Shown piece after piece: positions 1 to 10,840 of a DNA stretch of 56,611 nucleotides. Origin of the DNA: Chloroflexota bacterium (GTDB lineage: Bacteria > Chloroflexota > Dehalococcoidia > Lucifugimonadales > Australimonadaceae); NCBI GenBank assembly GCA_009838965.1, contig VXQP01000097.1, forward strand, positions 1 to 56,611, read 5' to 3'. Both the position numbers and the translations under genes were made by a program. Position 1 is the first letter of the stretch. Every line of letters starts with the position of its first letter. The notes under the pieces were generated by a model. The model was not told where the DNA came from, searched no databases, and saw only the letters and a program-made list of their open reading frames with translations.

Positions 1-124
1 GGGTTGGCGCACGAGCACCCGGGGACACCGCAACGGAGGGCATGCCTGAGGCGCTTGACGTATGCGCCGTCCTCCGGCGAGAGCGTGTCGGGGGAGACGT
101 AGCCTTCGGGCACGGGAGCGGGTT

Positions 125-182
125 GGGTAGTCATGGGGACATGATAGGGAGGGGTGCGTTGACCGTGCAACGGGGGCGTGTC
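125..182. repeat. Dispersed repeat with conserved hairpin (copy 1)
   Basis: This roughly 58-base stretch recurs at 53654-53712. The shared blocks are GGGTAGTC, GGAGGGGTGCGTTGA, GCAACGGG and GCGTGTC. Within it CGTTG and CAACG form a small stem, and the six loop bases differ between the two copies while the arms are kept. No coding role is visible. Confidence 0.55.
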
Positions 183-197
183 ACATATTCGACGGGG

Positions 198-353
198 TGG
201 TTCGACAGGCTCACCATGAGCGGGGAACTGCCGGTCCGCCCTCACCCGCCGCTGGCGCGGCCGCCCTCTCCCAGGGAGCGAGGGGGGAGGAAGGCTGCGA
301 GGTTCCTGCCTTCGCAGGAACGACGGGTCTGCGCTTCGCTCGGAATGACAACA
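198..353. repeat. Composite intergenic repeat mosaic (locus 1)
   Basis: This block is a string of short modules found again elsewhere in the window: TTCGACAGGCTCACCATGAG, CCCTCACCCGCC, a CTCTCCCAGGGAG-type inverted repeat, CTGCGAGGTTCC leading into the hairpin TTCCTGCCTTCGCAGGAA, and CGCTCGGAATGACAAC. The same modules in similar order occur near 18.3, 21.8, 22.5, 51.8, 53.7 and 56.5 kb. It lies in the 507-base region before secA, which holds no convincing gene. Confidence 0.65.
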
Positions 354-417
354 TCCGCCCCACGCCCAGTCCCGCCGCGTGACCTGCCCGGCGTCACTGT
401 GTGCCCTGTCGGGGACT

Positions 418-458
418 TGGGATTCCCGCCGGTGGCGCACTAAAGTGCGGGAATGACG
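418..458. repeat. Hairpin repeat module before secA
   Basis: ATTCCCGCCGGTG followed by GCACTAAAGTGC and GCGGGAATGACGG forms nested inverted repeats. It is a variant of the ATTCCCGCC...GCGGGAATGACGG module also seen at 18368-18395 and 21958-21984. Its position just before the secA -10 means it could lie at the edge of the secA promoter. Confidence 0.5.
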
Positions 459-479
459 GAGGGGGTTGGCGGCGTGCGC

Positions 480-497
480 TAGAATGAACACGGGAGG
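480..497 (+). promoter_or_regulatory. secA -10 element and ribosome binding site
   Basis: TAGAAT at 480-485 is a plausible -10. A GGGAGG at 492-497 sits 10 bases before the ATG at 508. No clear -35 is visible. The binding site supports the 508 start over the in-frame upstream codons. Confidence 0.4.
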
Positions 498-507
498 CAT
501 CCATAAC

Positions 508-3165
<2,658 letters not shown>

Positions 3166-3170
3166 CCGCC

Positions 3171-4001
3171 ATGGAAGCGACCGTCGCGCTGCACCCCACG
3201 CCGGTGTCCACTCCGCTGAACGGCGAGACGGCCAACGGTACAGTGGAACGGTTCCGCAGCGCACTCTCCAGCGGTGCACGCTGGCCGGAAGCGCTGCTGG
3301 CTGCCGTAGGCGAATGGACCGCTCCCTCCGAGGTTGTGGACGGCGTACGGCTCGACTACCTCATCGAGGGGGAGGCTTTCGACTGGTTGTTGCTGGCGGA
3401 ACGCCTGCTGCGCGAGGCGCCGGCGGGCTGCATCCCCACTGAAGAGACGGAGGAGCTGCTCTTCACCGGCATGCTGCCGGACGGGATAACCGAGGCGCGC
3501 TTCAAGAGCCTTCTGGGGCCGGAGAAGTACCGCGCGCACCTCAATCACTTCTACGGCGTCGTGGTGGAGGAGGCCCTCTGGCATGCCGTGGAACGCGAGG
3601 TGGAGAAGGAGCGCAGCGTGCGCGGACTGCAGCACCCCTTCGGCGTGCAGACCCTCATCGCTGAGCGCCTCTACCGCGCCGGATTCGCTGCCCTGCTGCG
3701 GCAGTTCCAGCGCCAGCACGGACGCGGACGCCGCGTGCGCCTCACACTGGCCGAGTCCCAGGCCTTCACCTACTGGCTCTTCAAGCGGCGCATCGCCAAC
3801 TCTGACCAGGCCCGCATCGCGAGCGACACCCGCAAGGGACTGCGCATGCTTAACGAACTTCGCGAGCGCGCAGGCGCCGGTCAGGACGCGAACGCTTCCA
3901 GCGAGACCGCCACGTCGGGAGCGCCGCGCAGGACCGCAGCGTCCATCGTCACGAGCATCACGCCCGCCGCCCGCGCCAGCGCGACGAACTCGGCATCGTA
4001 G
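3171..4001 (+). CDS. Conserved-looking protein of unknown function, 3' end overlapped by vapC
   Basis: A 276-residue soluble protein that I do not recognise. It is rich in Arg, Glu and Leu and predicted mostly helical, with no signal peptide or membrane segment. Its ATG lies 5 bases after the secA stop, suggesting coupling to secA. The last 40 or so codons (from 3881) run antisense to the converging PIN-domain gene. They are Ala/Ser/Thr-rich and look like a read-through of the vapC complement rather than native sequence. The original stop may have been lost when the toxin-antitoxin pair landed here, so the natural C-terminus is probably near the RGLRMLNELRERAG helix. Codon pattern up to about 3880 is typical of its neighbours. 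Confidence 0.7.
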   Translation: MEATVALHPTPVSTPLNGETANGTVERFRSALSSGARWPEALLAAVGEWTAPSEVVDGVRLDYLIEGEAFDWLLLAERLLREAPAGCIPTEETEELLFTGMLPDGITEARFKSLLGPEKYRAHLNHFYGVVVEEALWHAVEREVEKERSVRGLQHPFGVQTLIAERLYRAGFAALLRQFQRQHGRGRRVRLTLAESQAFTYWLFKRRIANSDQARIASDTRKGLRMLNELRERAGAGQDANASSETATSGAPRRTAASIVTSITPAARASATNSAS

Positions 4002-4282
4002 GCGGTCAGTCCGCACTCCAGCGCAACGTCGATGACCGCATCCCCGGGCATATCGTAGATGCGGTTCCCCAGCACCCTCCCGGCATCACCAGCCATCGCT
4101 TTCGCTTCATCCGGGGTGATTTCCCCACGCCGTACATACCCCAGGAGTACGTTGCGCAGTTCAGAGGGAAGGATGCTCGGCGCAGTCCATTCACCATCTC
4201 GTTCATGGAGTCGAGCAGCGTCCGCACCCTTCTCCCCGCCAACCACGAGGCGCACTGCAACGTTGGTGTCGACGACGATCAC
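3881..4282 (-). CDS. vapC: PIN-domain toxin of the VapC type
   Basis: PIN-domain proteins of this size (133 residues) are Mg-dependent RNases that act as toxins of type II toxin-antitoxin pairs. The N-terminal MIVVDTNVAVRL carries the first catalytic Asp (D5). SELRNVLL supplies the conserved Glu near residue 41, and LTAYDAEFVALA and LVTMDAAVL provide the later acidic residues. Its ATG overlaps the stop of the antitoxin gene by 4 bases (ATGA), which couples their translation. Its 3' end overlaps the converging gene at 3171-4001 by 121 bases. Cognate RNA target is not predictable. Confidence 0.9.
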   Translation of the reverse strand: MIVVDTNVAVRLVVGGEKGADAARLHERDGEWTAPSILPSELRNVLLGYVRRGEITPDEAKAMAGDAGRVLGNRIYDMPGDAVIDVALECGLTAYDAEFVALARAAGVMLVTMDAAVLRGAPDVAVSLEAFAS

Positions 4283-4563
4283 GGACGTCCTTCTTCCTTG
4301 AGTGCTTTGATAGTCTCAGGGCTCACGTCAATCTCGCCAATGGCCTTCTGACGCTCCCTGATGCGCGCCAGAAGCGCCTCGCGCTCCTCGTCGCTGAGCG
4401 GGGCAGTTCGCTCTGAATCGACAGTAAACCCTCCCAAACGCTGGCGCTGTCCCAGCATCAGCCGCGCGAGTATCTCGCCGTTCAGGCTGCGGTGGTTCCG
4501 CTTCGCGGCAGCCTTCAACTCGGCGTGCAGGTCTTCAGGCACGTTGCGCAGCGCGATGTTCAT
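4279..4563 (-). CDS. vapB: Ribbon-helix-helix antitoxin (FitA/VapB-like)
   Basis: A 94-residue protein whose N-terminus, MNIALRNVPEDLHAELK followed by AAKRNHRSLNGEIL, is the typical Arc/FitA ribbon-helix-helix DNA-binding fold. The C-terminal part is charged and probably wraps the toxin. In this family the antitoxin also autoregulates the operon, usually with the toxin as corepressor. It precedes the PIN toxin with a 4-base overlap, the standard order for VapBC modules. A short AT-richer stretch at about 4590-4615 is the likely promoter region. Confidence 0.88.
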   Translation of the reverse strand: MNIALRNVPEDLHAELKAAAKRNHRSLNGEILARLMLGQRQRLGGFTVDSERTAPLSDEEREALLARIRERQKAIGEIDVSPETIKALKEEGRP

Positions 4564-4614
4564 CGTGGGCCTCCGGAGGTGGACGATATCAGAATGCTAC
4601 CACTATGATAGCAC

Positions 4615-5895
4615 TTACGCCTGCGCTTGCTCCGGCCTCGCCTCCGGCGCCGCAATCGGGCCGCGTTTCCGGTGCTTCCCTCCCGTCTCCACCGCCACGT
4701 AGGCGAACACCACGACAGTCACCGTCCAGAGGACCGCGTTGAACCCGAACGCCGCATGGTAAGAGTGGATGGAGAGGAGGGTCATGGAGACCACCGGCCC
4801 AATCATGCCCGCCGCATCGCCGAACGTCCGGTACAACCCTATCGCCATACCCCGCATCCCGGCCGGCGCGAGGTCGGCGACGTAGGCAACCGGCGCCTGG
4901 CCGCTCCACCCCTGGGCGACGTGCAACAGGATGAACGCCGCGATGAACGGGCCCAGCGTATCCGCGAACGGCAGCCATACGATGGAGGCGCCGATCACGA
5001 TCCCCGCCGGTACGATGATGATCTTCCGCCCGTACTTGTCGGCCATCGCTCCCGCGGGATAGATGAGTATCCCATGCATGAGCGACGAGAACGTGAACAG
5101 CAGTCCGATGGCCCCCGGCCCCATCTCCAGGACGTCGTGCACGAACGCCGGGATCAGCGTCGTGGACATGCCCCCGCGCAGGAAGAACGTGGCGAAGCCG
5201 AGGATGCACACCATGAGGAAGCTCGTGTCCCGCAGCAGGAAGAGCGCGCCACGCGGCGAGTTGCTGTGGCGGATGGGTGCGCCTGCATCCTCGCTTCCCG
5301 GCTGAGGGCGGGTCTCCGGCAGCCGCACGATCCCCCACAATGCGAACGCAAGCACCATGATGCCGGAGCCGTAGAACGGTGCACGCGTCCCGAACACCTC
5401 GCCTATCAGTCCGCCCAGTGCGGGACTGCCCGTCCCCACGACGAGTTGCAGCCCCTGCATCAGCCCCAGTACGCGCCCCCGGTTCTCCACTGTGCTCAGG
5501 TCCGCCGCAACGACGTTCGCCATCACGATGGTCATGGAGCTCGCCACGCCGCTCAGGAACCGGAGCGTGAGGAACGTGGGCACGTCCTGGGCGAAGCCGC
5601 CCAGTGTGGCGAACAGCGCGACTCCCAGCCCGCCGATGGTGATGATCCACTTCCTCCCCACTTTCTCTGAGATGACGCCTGCAGGGATATTGGTGATGAA
5701 ACGCCCGACGCCGTAGACCGAGAACGTGAGTCCGAGCGCGAATACACCGCCGCCGATCAGCTCGATGAACTTCGGCATGACCGGCGTGATGATCATCATG
5801 GAGGCATGGGCCGACGCGATGAGCCCGCCGGTGATGACGACCAACTCCAGACGGAGCCCGCCGGTGATGCCGCGTTTCGAGGGTACGAGCCGCAT
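4615..5895 (-). CDS. Major facilitator superfamily transporter
   Basis: A 426-residue polytopic inner-membrane protein with about 12 hydrophobic segments. The cytoplasmic loop between segments 2 and 3 reads VISEKVGRKWI, a match to the MFS motif GxxxDrxGRR, and a second copy in the C-terminal half reads AMADKYGRKIII. It ends in a short basic tail. Substrate is not predictable. The family includes drug and metabolite exporters and uptake systems. It is followed by the vapBC pair and preceded by valS on the same strand, but the 82-base gap to valS gives no sign of coupling. Two more MFS genes occur in the window (8786-10006 and 36805-38094). Confidence 0.88.
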   Translation of the reverse strand: MRLVPSKRGITGGLRLELVVITGGLIASAHASMMIITPVMPKFIELIGGGVFALGLTFSVYGVGRFITNIPAGVISEKVGRKWIITIGGLGVALFATLGGFAQDVPTFLTLRFLSGVASSMTIVMANVVAADLSTVENRGRVLGLMQGLQLVVGTGSPALGGLIGEVFGTRAPFYGSGIMVLAFALWGIVRLPETRPQPGSEDAGAPIRHSNSPRGALFLLRDTSFLMVCILGFATFFLRGGMSTTLIPAFVHDVLEMGPGAIGLLFTFSSLMHGILIYPAGAMADKYGRKIIIVPAGIVIGASIVWLPFADTLGPFIAAFILLHVAQGWSGQAPVAYVADLAPAGMRGMAIGLYRTFGDAAGMIGPVVSMTLLSIHSYHAAFGFNAVLWTVTVVVFAYVAVETGGKHRKRGPIAAPEARPEQAQA

Positions 5896-5977
5896 GGCCT
5901 ACGGACCGCCTACGGCATCTGCGTCCGTGAGCGGTTCGCGGCCCTTCGCGTCTTGATGCTTCCTCGCAACGATGCGG

Positions 5978-8671
5978 CTACCCTCCGAGGTCTCGGAGCA
6001 ACTCGGTGATGCGTTCCAGCCTCGCGCGCCCGCTCTCCAACCGCTCGCGCTCGCGCTCCACTACCTCCGCAGGCGCTTTGTCCAGGAACTGTGCGTTGTT
6101 CAGACGGCCCTCCAGCCCTGAGACGTGCTTCTCCACACCGGCCGCTTCCCCGCGCAGGCGCTCCCGTTCAGTCTCGAGGTCCACCGACCCTCCGACGTTG
6201 AGCGCCACGGTCACGTCCCGCACCACGAGGCGCACCGTGTCCAGGCGCGCGTCGGCATCGCTGAACCGCAGCGCGCCGACGCGCGCGAGGCTGCGGATGG
6301 CGTCCGTCTCGGTCTCCAGCGCGGCCGCTGCCCGCGAGGTGGCTACCGTAGCGTCCAGCAGCGTCTGCGGCTCTATCTTGAGTTCGGCGCGCACGTTGCG
6401 GATAGCCCGCACGAGATCGATCAACAGGTCCACCTCGTCAGAGGCGGGAGTGTCAGCGTCCCGGCGCGCCTGCAACTCCTCCTCGGACAGACGAGCCTTC
6501 GGGTCAGGATACGGAGCGATCATGATGGACTCAGGCAGATTGCCCTCGGGCGGCAGCACTGCAACGAGACGCTGCCATATCTCCTCAGTGACGAACGGCA
6601 TAAACGGATGGAGCAGGCGCAGCACGCGCTCCAGCACGTGCGCCAGCACCCGGCGGGGCTGGTCGTCGCCGTTGCGCATCCGCACCTTCGCCAACTCGAT
6701 GTACCAGTCGGCGAAGTCGCTCCAGATGAACTCGTGGAGGACGCGCTCCGCCTCGCCTATCTGGAACTCGGCGATGAGGTCGTTCACGCGGACCGCGGTC
6801 TGCTGTGCCTTGGAGAGCATCCACCTGTCCTGCCGGTGCTCGCGCGGGGGCGTGGCGTACCACCCCTCCATGCCTTCCTGTCCCTCCGTCTGGCCGATGA
6901 CGAACCTTCCGACATTCCACAGTTTGTTCGCGAAGTTGCGCGCCGCCTCCAAGCGGTCGTCGCTGAAACGGGAGTCGTTGCCGGGCGTCGTGCCGGTCGT
7001 CAACGCGAAACGCAGCGCGTCGGTCCCGTACTGGTCTATGGCATCCAGCGGGTCGCGGACGTTTCCCCGCGTCTTGCTCATCTTCTGTCCGTGCTCGTCG
7101 CGCACGAGGCCGTGGAGGTATACGGTGCGGAAGGGAACATCCCCCATGTTCCACATCCCCATCATGATCATGCGGGCCACCCAGAAGAAGAGGATGTCGT
7201 AGCCCGTCTCCATGACGGAAGTGGGGTAGAAGTAGTCCAGGTCGGCGTTGCGCTCGGGCCAGCCGAGCGTGGAGTGCGTCCACAAGCCGGACGAGAACCA
7301 CGTGTCCAGGACGTCCTCGTCCTGCGCTATGTCGCCGGAGCCGCACGCCTCGCAGACCTCCGGTTCATCCACTGCAACGGTTTGATGGCCGCACGCCCCG
7401 CAGTACCAGACCGGGATACGGTGCCCCCACCACAGTTGACGGGAGATGCACCAGTCCCGGATGTTCTCCATCCAATTCGCGTAGACGCGCGCGAAGCGCT
7501 CGGGAACGATGCGGATGCGTCCGTCCTGCACAGCGGCGAGCGCGGGTTCGGCCAGCGGGCCGATCTTGACGAACCATTGCATCGAGACTATGGGTTCGAC
7601 CGGGTCGCCGCTGCGCTGGCAATGGCCCACCGAATGCGTGTGCGGCTCCACTTTCTCCAACAGCCCCTCCCGCTCCAACTGCGCGACGATCGCCTTGCGC
7701 GCGTCGAAGCGGTCGAATCCCGCATAGGGCCCCGCCTCCTCGTTCAGTGTGCCGTCCGCGTTGAGCACGTTCACGATGGGCAAGCCGTGCCGCTCGCCTG
7801 TCTCGAAGTCGTTGGGGTCGTGCCCGGGTGTGATCTTGAGCGCTCCCGTGCCGAATTCGGTTGCGACCGCGTCGTCCGCGATGACCGGGATGAGCCGTCC
7901 CAGCACCGGCAGGCGCACGCGTTTGCCCTGCGCTCCCGTGTACCGTTCATCCATAGGGTTGACCGCGACCGCCGTGTCGCCGAGCAGCGTCTCTGGGCGG
8001 GTCGTTGCGACGGTCAGGTGCCCGGAGCCGTCCTCGTAGAGATAGCGGATGTAGTACAGCTTGCCCTGCACTTCCTCGTGTTCGACCTCGAGATCGGAGA
8101 GCGCGGTGCGGCAACTGACACACCAGTTGATCATCCGCTCGCCGCGGTAGATGAGTCCGTCGTCGTAGAGGTTCTTGAACGTCGTGCGAACGGCGCGGGC
8201 CGGGCCCTCGTCCAGCGTAAACGTCTTGCGCTCCCAGTCGCACGACGCGCCAAGTCTGCGGTGCTGGTTGTCTATCGTGTCGCCGGTCTTGTCCACCCAC
8301 TCCCAGATACGTTTGAGGAACGCCTCGCGTCCGATGTCGTGGCGCGTCAATTCTTCCGCAGCGAGCTGTCGCTCGACGACGACCTGTGTGGCGATGCCCG
8401 CATGGTCGGTGCCGGGAAGGTAGAGAGCCACATCGCCCTTCATGCGGTGATAGCGGGTGAGCGCGTCCTCTATCGCGGCCGTCATCGCGTGGCCGAGGTG
8501 CAGCTCGCCCGTGACATTGGGCGGGGGCATGATGATGGTGAACGGTTCCCGGTCCGGGTCGGGCGTGGCCCTGAAGTAGCCGGAGCGCTCCCACCATTCG
8601 TACAGTCTGCCCTCAACCTGGCGCGGGTCGTAGGCCTTCGAAAGCGGCTCTTCAGCCGGATTCGCCGTCAT
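5978..8671 (-). CDS. valS: Valyl-tRNA synthetase
   Basis: Class I aminoacyl-tRNA synthetase that charges tRNA-Val, 897 residues. The HIGH signature is HLGH at residues 58-61 within PPPNVTGELHLGHAMT, and the KMSKS loop is KMSKT near residue 528. The long CP1 editing domain lies between them and includes TTRPETLLGDTAVAVNP. A C-terminal coiled coil of about 65 residues (ETERERLRGEAAGVEKHVSG onward) is the tRNA-binding arm typical of ValRS. A GGAG about 9 bases before the ATG at 8671 supports the start. A tRNA-Val gene lies at 35751-35827. Confidence 0.97.
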   Translation of the reverse strand: MTANPAEEPLSKAYDPRQVEGRLYEWWERSGYFRATPDPDREPFTIIMPPPNVTGELHLGHAMTAAIEDALTRYHRMKGDVALYLPGTDHAGIATQVVVERQLAAEELTRHDIGREAFLKRIWEWVDKTGDTIDNQHRRLGASCDWERKTFTLDEGPARAVRTTFKNLYDDGLIYRGERMINWCVSCRTALSDLEVEHEEVQGKLYYIRYLYEDGSGHLTVATTRPETLLGDTAVAVNPMDERYTGAQGKRVRLPVLGRLIPVIADDAVATEFGTGALKITPGHDPNDFETGERHGLPIVNVLNADGTLNEEAGPYAGFDRFDARKAIVAQLEREGLLEKVEPHTHSVGHCQRSGDPVEPIVSMQWFVKIGPLAEPALAAVQDGRIRIVPERFARVYANWMENIRDWCISRQLWWGHRIPVWYCGACGHQTVAVDEPEVCEACGSGDIAQDEDVLDTWFSSGLWTHSTLGWPERNADLDYFYPTSVMETGYDILFFWVARMIMMGMWNMGDVPFRTVYLHGLVRDEHGQKMSKTRGNVRDPLDAIDQYGTDALRFALTTGTTPGNDSRFSDDRLEAARNFANKLWNVGRFVIGQTEGQEGMEGWYATPPREHRQDRWMLSKAQQTAVRVNDLIAEFQIGEAERVLHEFIWSDFADWYIELAKVRMRNGDDQPRRVLAHVLERVLRLLHPFMPFVTEEIWQRLVAVLPPEGNLPESIMIAPYPDPKARLSEEELQARRDADTPASDEVDLLIDLVRAIRNVRAELKIEPQTLLDATVATSRAAAALETETDAIRSLARVGALRFSDADARLDTVRLVVRDVTVALNVGGSVDLETERERLRGEAAGVEKHVSGLEGRLNNAQFLDKAPAEVVERERERLESGRARLERITELLRDLGG

Positions 8672-8772
8672 GCGCAGGGGCTCCAGAACGTGGGGTATCG
8701 CGTTTCATGTTAGCAGACGCGACGTTCAGCCTGCGCGGGAGCGCTCCGCGCCCCCGCTCAGGCCAGCGGTGC

Positions 8773-8778
8773 TATCCT
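8773..8778 (+). promoter_or_regulatory. -10 element of a leaderless MFS transcript
   Basis: TATCCT ends 7 bases before the GTG at 8786, and there is no Shine-Dalgarno between them. Transcription would start at or within a base or two of the start codon. The same geometry recurs at coaX, the flavin reductase, the MFS gene at 36805 and the Fur-family gene. Confidence 0.45.
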
Positions 8779-8785
8779 GACTCTC

Positions 8786-10006
8786 GTGTCGTCCGCAACG
8801 CTCTCACGCCCTGTCTCCTGGAAGAAGAACCTCATCGCACTGTGGTTCGCACAGGTGGGGACGACCCTCGGCTTCTCCTTCACCTTTCCCTTCTACCCGC
8901 TGTTCTTCGAAGAGCTGGGCGGGTTCACCACGGAGCGCGCCGCGTTCTGGGCCGGGCTGGCCGGGTGGGTATTCGGCCTCGGCATGGGGCTTTCCAGCCC
9001 CATCTGGGGCGTGCTGGGCGACCGCTTCGGGCGCAAGCTGAACGTCCTGCGCTCGTTGATCCTCGGCGGTCTCTTTCTCACCATCTCCGGGTTTTCACAG
9101 ACGCCGTTCCAGCTCATGGCTTCTCGATTCGTCATCGGCGCGACAAGCGGGGTCGTGCCCACCATCATGGCCCTTGTGGCTGCGCACACCCCAAGGGAGC
9201 GGCTTCCCTTCGCCGCCGGCATCGTCCAGTCGGGCCTCTTCGTAGGTGTCGCGCTCGGCCCCTTGTTGGGTGGCATCATCTACGACGCGTGGGGGATGAG
9301 GGCGGCCTTCATCGCCACCGGGGCAGGGCTCTGGGGTTCCGCACTCATCGTTATCTTCCTCGTACGTGAGGACTTCCACCCGGCGGAGTCTTCGCTTGGC
9401 CTGGTCCGGCCATTCCTAGTCCTCTGGCGGCTGAGCACGTCCCGGGCGATGCTGCCGCTCTACGGTGTCGTGTTCCTTGTGCTCGCTGCACATCTCATGA
9501 TCCAGCCTGCGGTCCCCGGGCTCGTCAGTATCGTCGAAGGCGGCTCGGACAGCGGCACTGCGTCCGGCATCGTGTTCGCACTGGGGGGGATCGGGTCCGC
9601 CGTCTCCGCAGTGGTGATGGGCTGGCTCGCCCCCAAGGTCGGGCTGCAACGCGTGCTCATGGCAGGAACGGTGCTCGCGGCACTCGCGGCACTCGTCCCC
9701 TACTTCGCGATCGACTACCTCACGCTCGCGGTCGGTTTCACGGCTATCGCCCTCTTTTCCGGAGGCCTCTCCGGGCTCGTGAACGGGCTCATCGCGTTGC
9801 GTTCCCCCAGCGGACAGCACGGAGCGGCGTTCGGCTCGGCGCAACTCGCGCACGCATTCGGTGTGGCGCTGGGACCGCTCGCCGGAGGCGCCATGGTCGT
9901 CACCTGGGGACTTCGGAGCGTCTTCCTCTTCGAAGTGGCCACTTTCGTCCTGATCCTGCTGGCCGTGGCGGCGCTGCTCGGCGGACGCAGCACCCGAGAC
10001 GAGTAG
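8786..10006 (+). CDS. Major facilitator superfamily transporter
   Basis: A 406-residue, 12-segment membrane protein. The loop 2-3 motif reads GVLGDRFGRKLNV, a good match to the MFS signature, and the motif-C region GIVQSGLFVGVALGPLLGG is like those of drug:H+ antiporters. The GTG start at 8786 lacks an SD but sits 7 bases after a -10-like TATCCT, consistent with a leaderless message. Transcribed divergently from valS. Specificity cannot be assigned. The motif-C sequence favours export. Confidence 0.88.
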   Translation: MSSATLSRPVSWKKNLIALWFAQVGTTLGFSFTFPFYPLFFEELGGFTTERAAFWAGLAGWVFGLGMGLSSPIWGVLGDRFGRKLNVLRSLILGGLFLTISGFSQTPFQLMASRFVIGATSGVVPTIMALVAAHTPRERLPFAAGIVQSGLFVGVALGPLLGGIIYDAWGMRAAFIATGAGLWGSALIVIFLVREDFHPAESSLGLVRPFLVLWRLSTSRAMLPLYGVVFLVLAAHLMIQPAVPGLVSIVEGGSDSGTASGIVFALGGIGSAVSAVVMGWLAPKVGLQRVLMAGTVLAALAALVPYFAIDYLTLAVGFTAIALFSGGLSGLVNGLIALRSPSGQHGAAFGSAQLAHAFGVALGPLAGGAMVVTWGLRSVFLFEVATFVLILLAVAALLGGRSTRDE

Positions 10007-10033
10007 GGATGGGGAGCCCACTCCTCAGGGGCG

Positions 10034-10039
10034 TATAAT
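10034..10039 (+). promoter_or_regulatory. Consensus -10 of a leaderless coaX-coaBC transcript
   Basis: A perfect TATAAT lies 6 bases before the coaX ATG at 10046, with no SD between. This is the clearest of the leaderless-type promoters in the window. No -35 consensus is visible at 16-18 bases upstream. Confidence 0.55.
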
Positions 10040-10045
10040 CTCCTC

Positions 10046-10840
10046 ATGCTCCTCACGCTGGACATTGGCAACACCAACATCACCATCGGCGCGTTCGACG
10101 GTGACGACTTGGTGGCAAGCTGGCGGCTCTCCACCGACTCCCGCCGCCTCACCGACGAGTATGCCCTGCAGCTACGCGAACTCCTCCCGCTGAAGGGAAT
10201 CGCGCTGACTGACGTCACCGACGCCGCGCTCTGCAGCGTCGTCCCTCCGCTCACCGGTGTGTTCGAGGATGTCGCGCGCAACCTTTTCTCCTGCGACCCT
10301 ATCGTCGTGGGCGCCGGAACACGCACCGGTATCCGCATCCTGTACCAGAGCCCGCATGACGTGGGCGCGGACCGCATCGTGGACGCTGCAGCCGCTCTCC
10401 ACTACTACGGCGGGCCCGCCATCGTCGTCGACCTCGGCACTGCAACGGTCTTCGACGCCGTGACGGCAGACGGAGACTACCTCGGCGGGGCGATCTCGGT
10501 CGGCGTCGGGCTGGCGGGCGACGCGCTCGCTGCGAACACGTCCATGCTGCGCCGCGTCGACCTCACCGCGCCGGAGCATGCCATCGGCAAGAACACCACC
10601 GCCTCTATCAACTCCGGCCTCGTCTTCGGCTTCACCGGGCTCGTCGAGGCGATGGTGCGCCGCTTCCGCGACGAGATGGACGCGCCGGATGCAACAGTCG
10701 TCGGCACCGGCGGTCTCGTCCCGATCATCGCTGAGCAGACCTCGGTATTCGACGTGGTCGACCCGGAACTGACCCTGCGCGGCCTGCGCCACATCTTCAA
10801 CCTGAACCATGAGCCCGCCCAGACCGGAGGGGCGCGATGA
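10046..10840 (+). CDS. coaX: Type III pantothenate kinase
   Basis: CoaX phosphorylates pantothenate in the first step of coenzyme A synthesis. The 264-residue product has the ASKHA-fold motifs of the family: the N-terminal phosphate loop DIGNTNITIGAFDG (residues 4-17), the PHDVGADRIVDAAA segment containing the catalytic Asp, and VVDLGTATVFDAV for the adenosine side. Length matches the family. Its last codons overlap the coaBC ATG by 4 bases (ATGA), so two successive CoA-pathway enzymes are made from one message. Confidence 0.96.
   Translation: MLLTLDIGNTNITIGAFDGDDLVASWRLSTDSRRLTDEYALQLRELLPLKGIALTDVTDAALCSVVPPLTGVFEDVARNLFSCDPIVVGAGTRTGIRILYQSPHDVGADRIVDAAAALHYYGGPAIVVDLGTATVFDAVTADGDYLGGAISVGVGLAGDALAANTSMLRRVDLTAPEHAIGKNTTASINSGLVFGFTGLVEAMVRRFRDEMDAPDATVVGTGGLVPIIAEQTSVFDVVDPELTLRGLRHIFNLNHEPAQTGGAR

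Noticed and set aside
42-443. An open frame of 133 codons before secA
   Set aside because: It runs through the composite hairpin repeats, has no SD and translates to Arg/Pro-rich sequence with no family signal.
6125-8713. An 862-codon open frame antisense to valS
   Set aside because: It is the shadow of a clearly assigned valyl-tRNA synthetase, rich in Arg/Ala/Val with no family signal.
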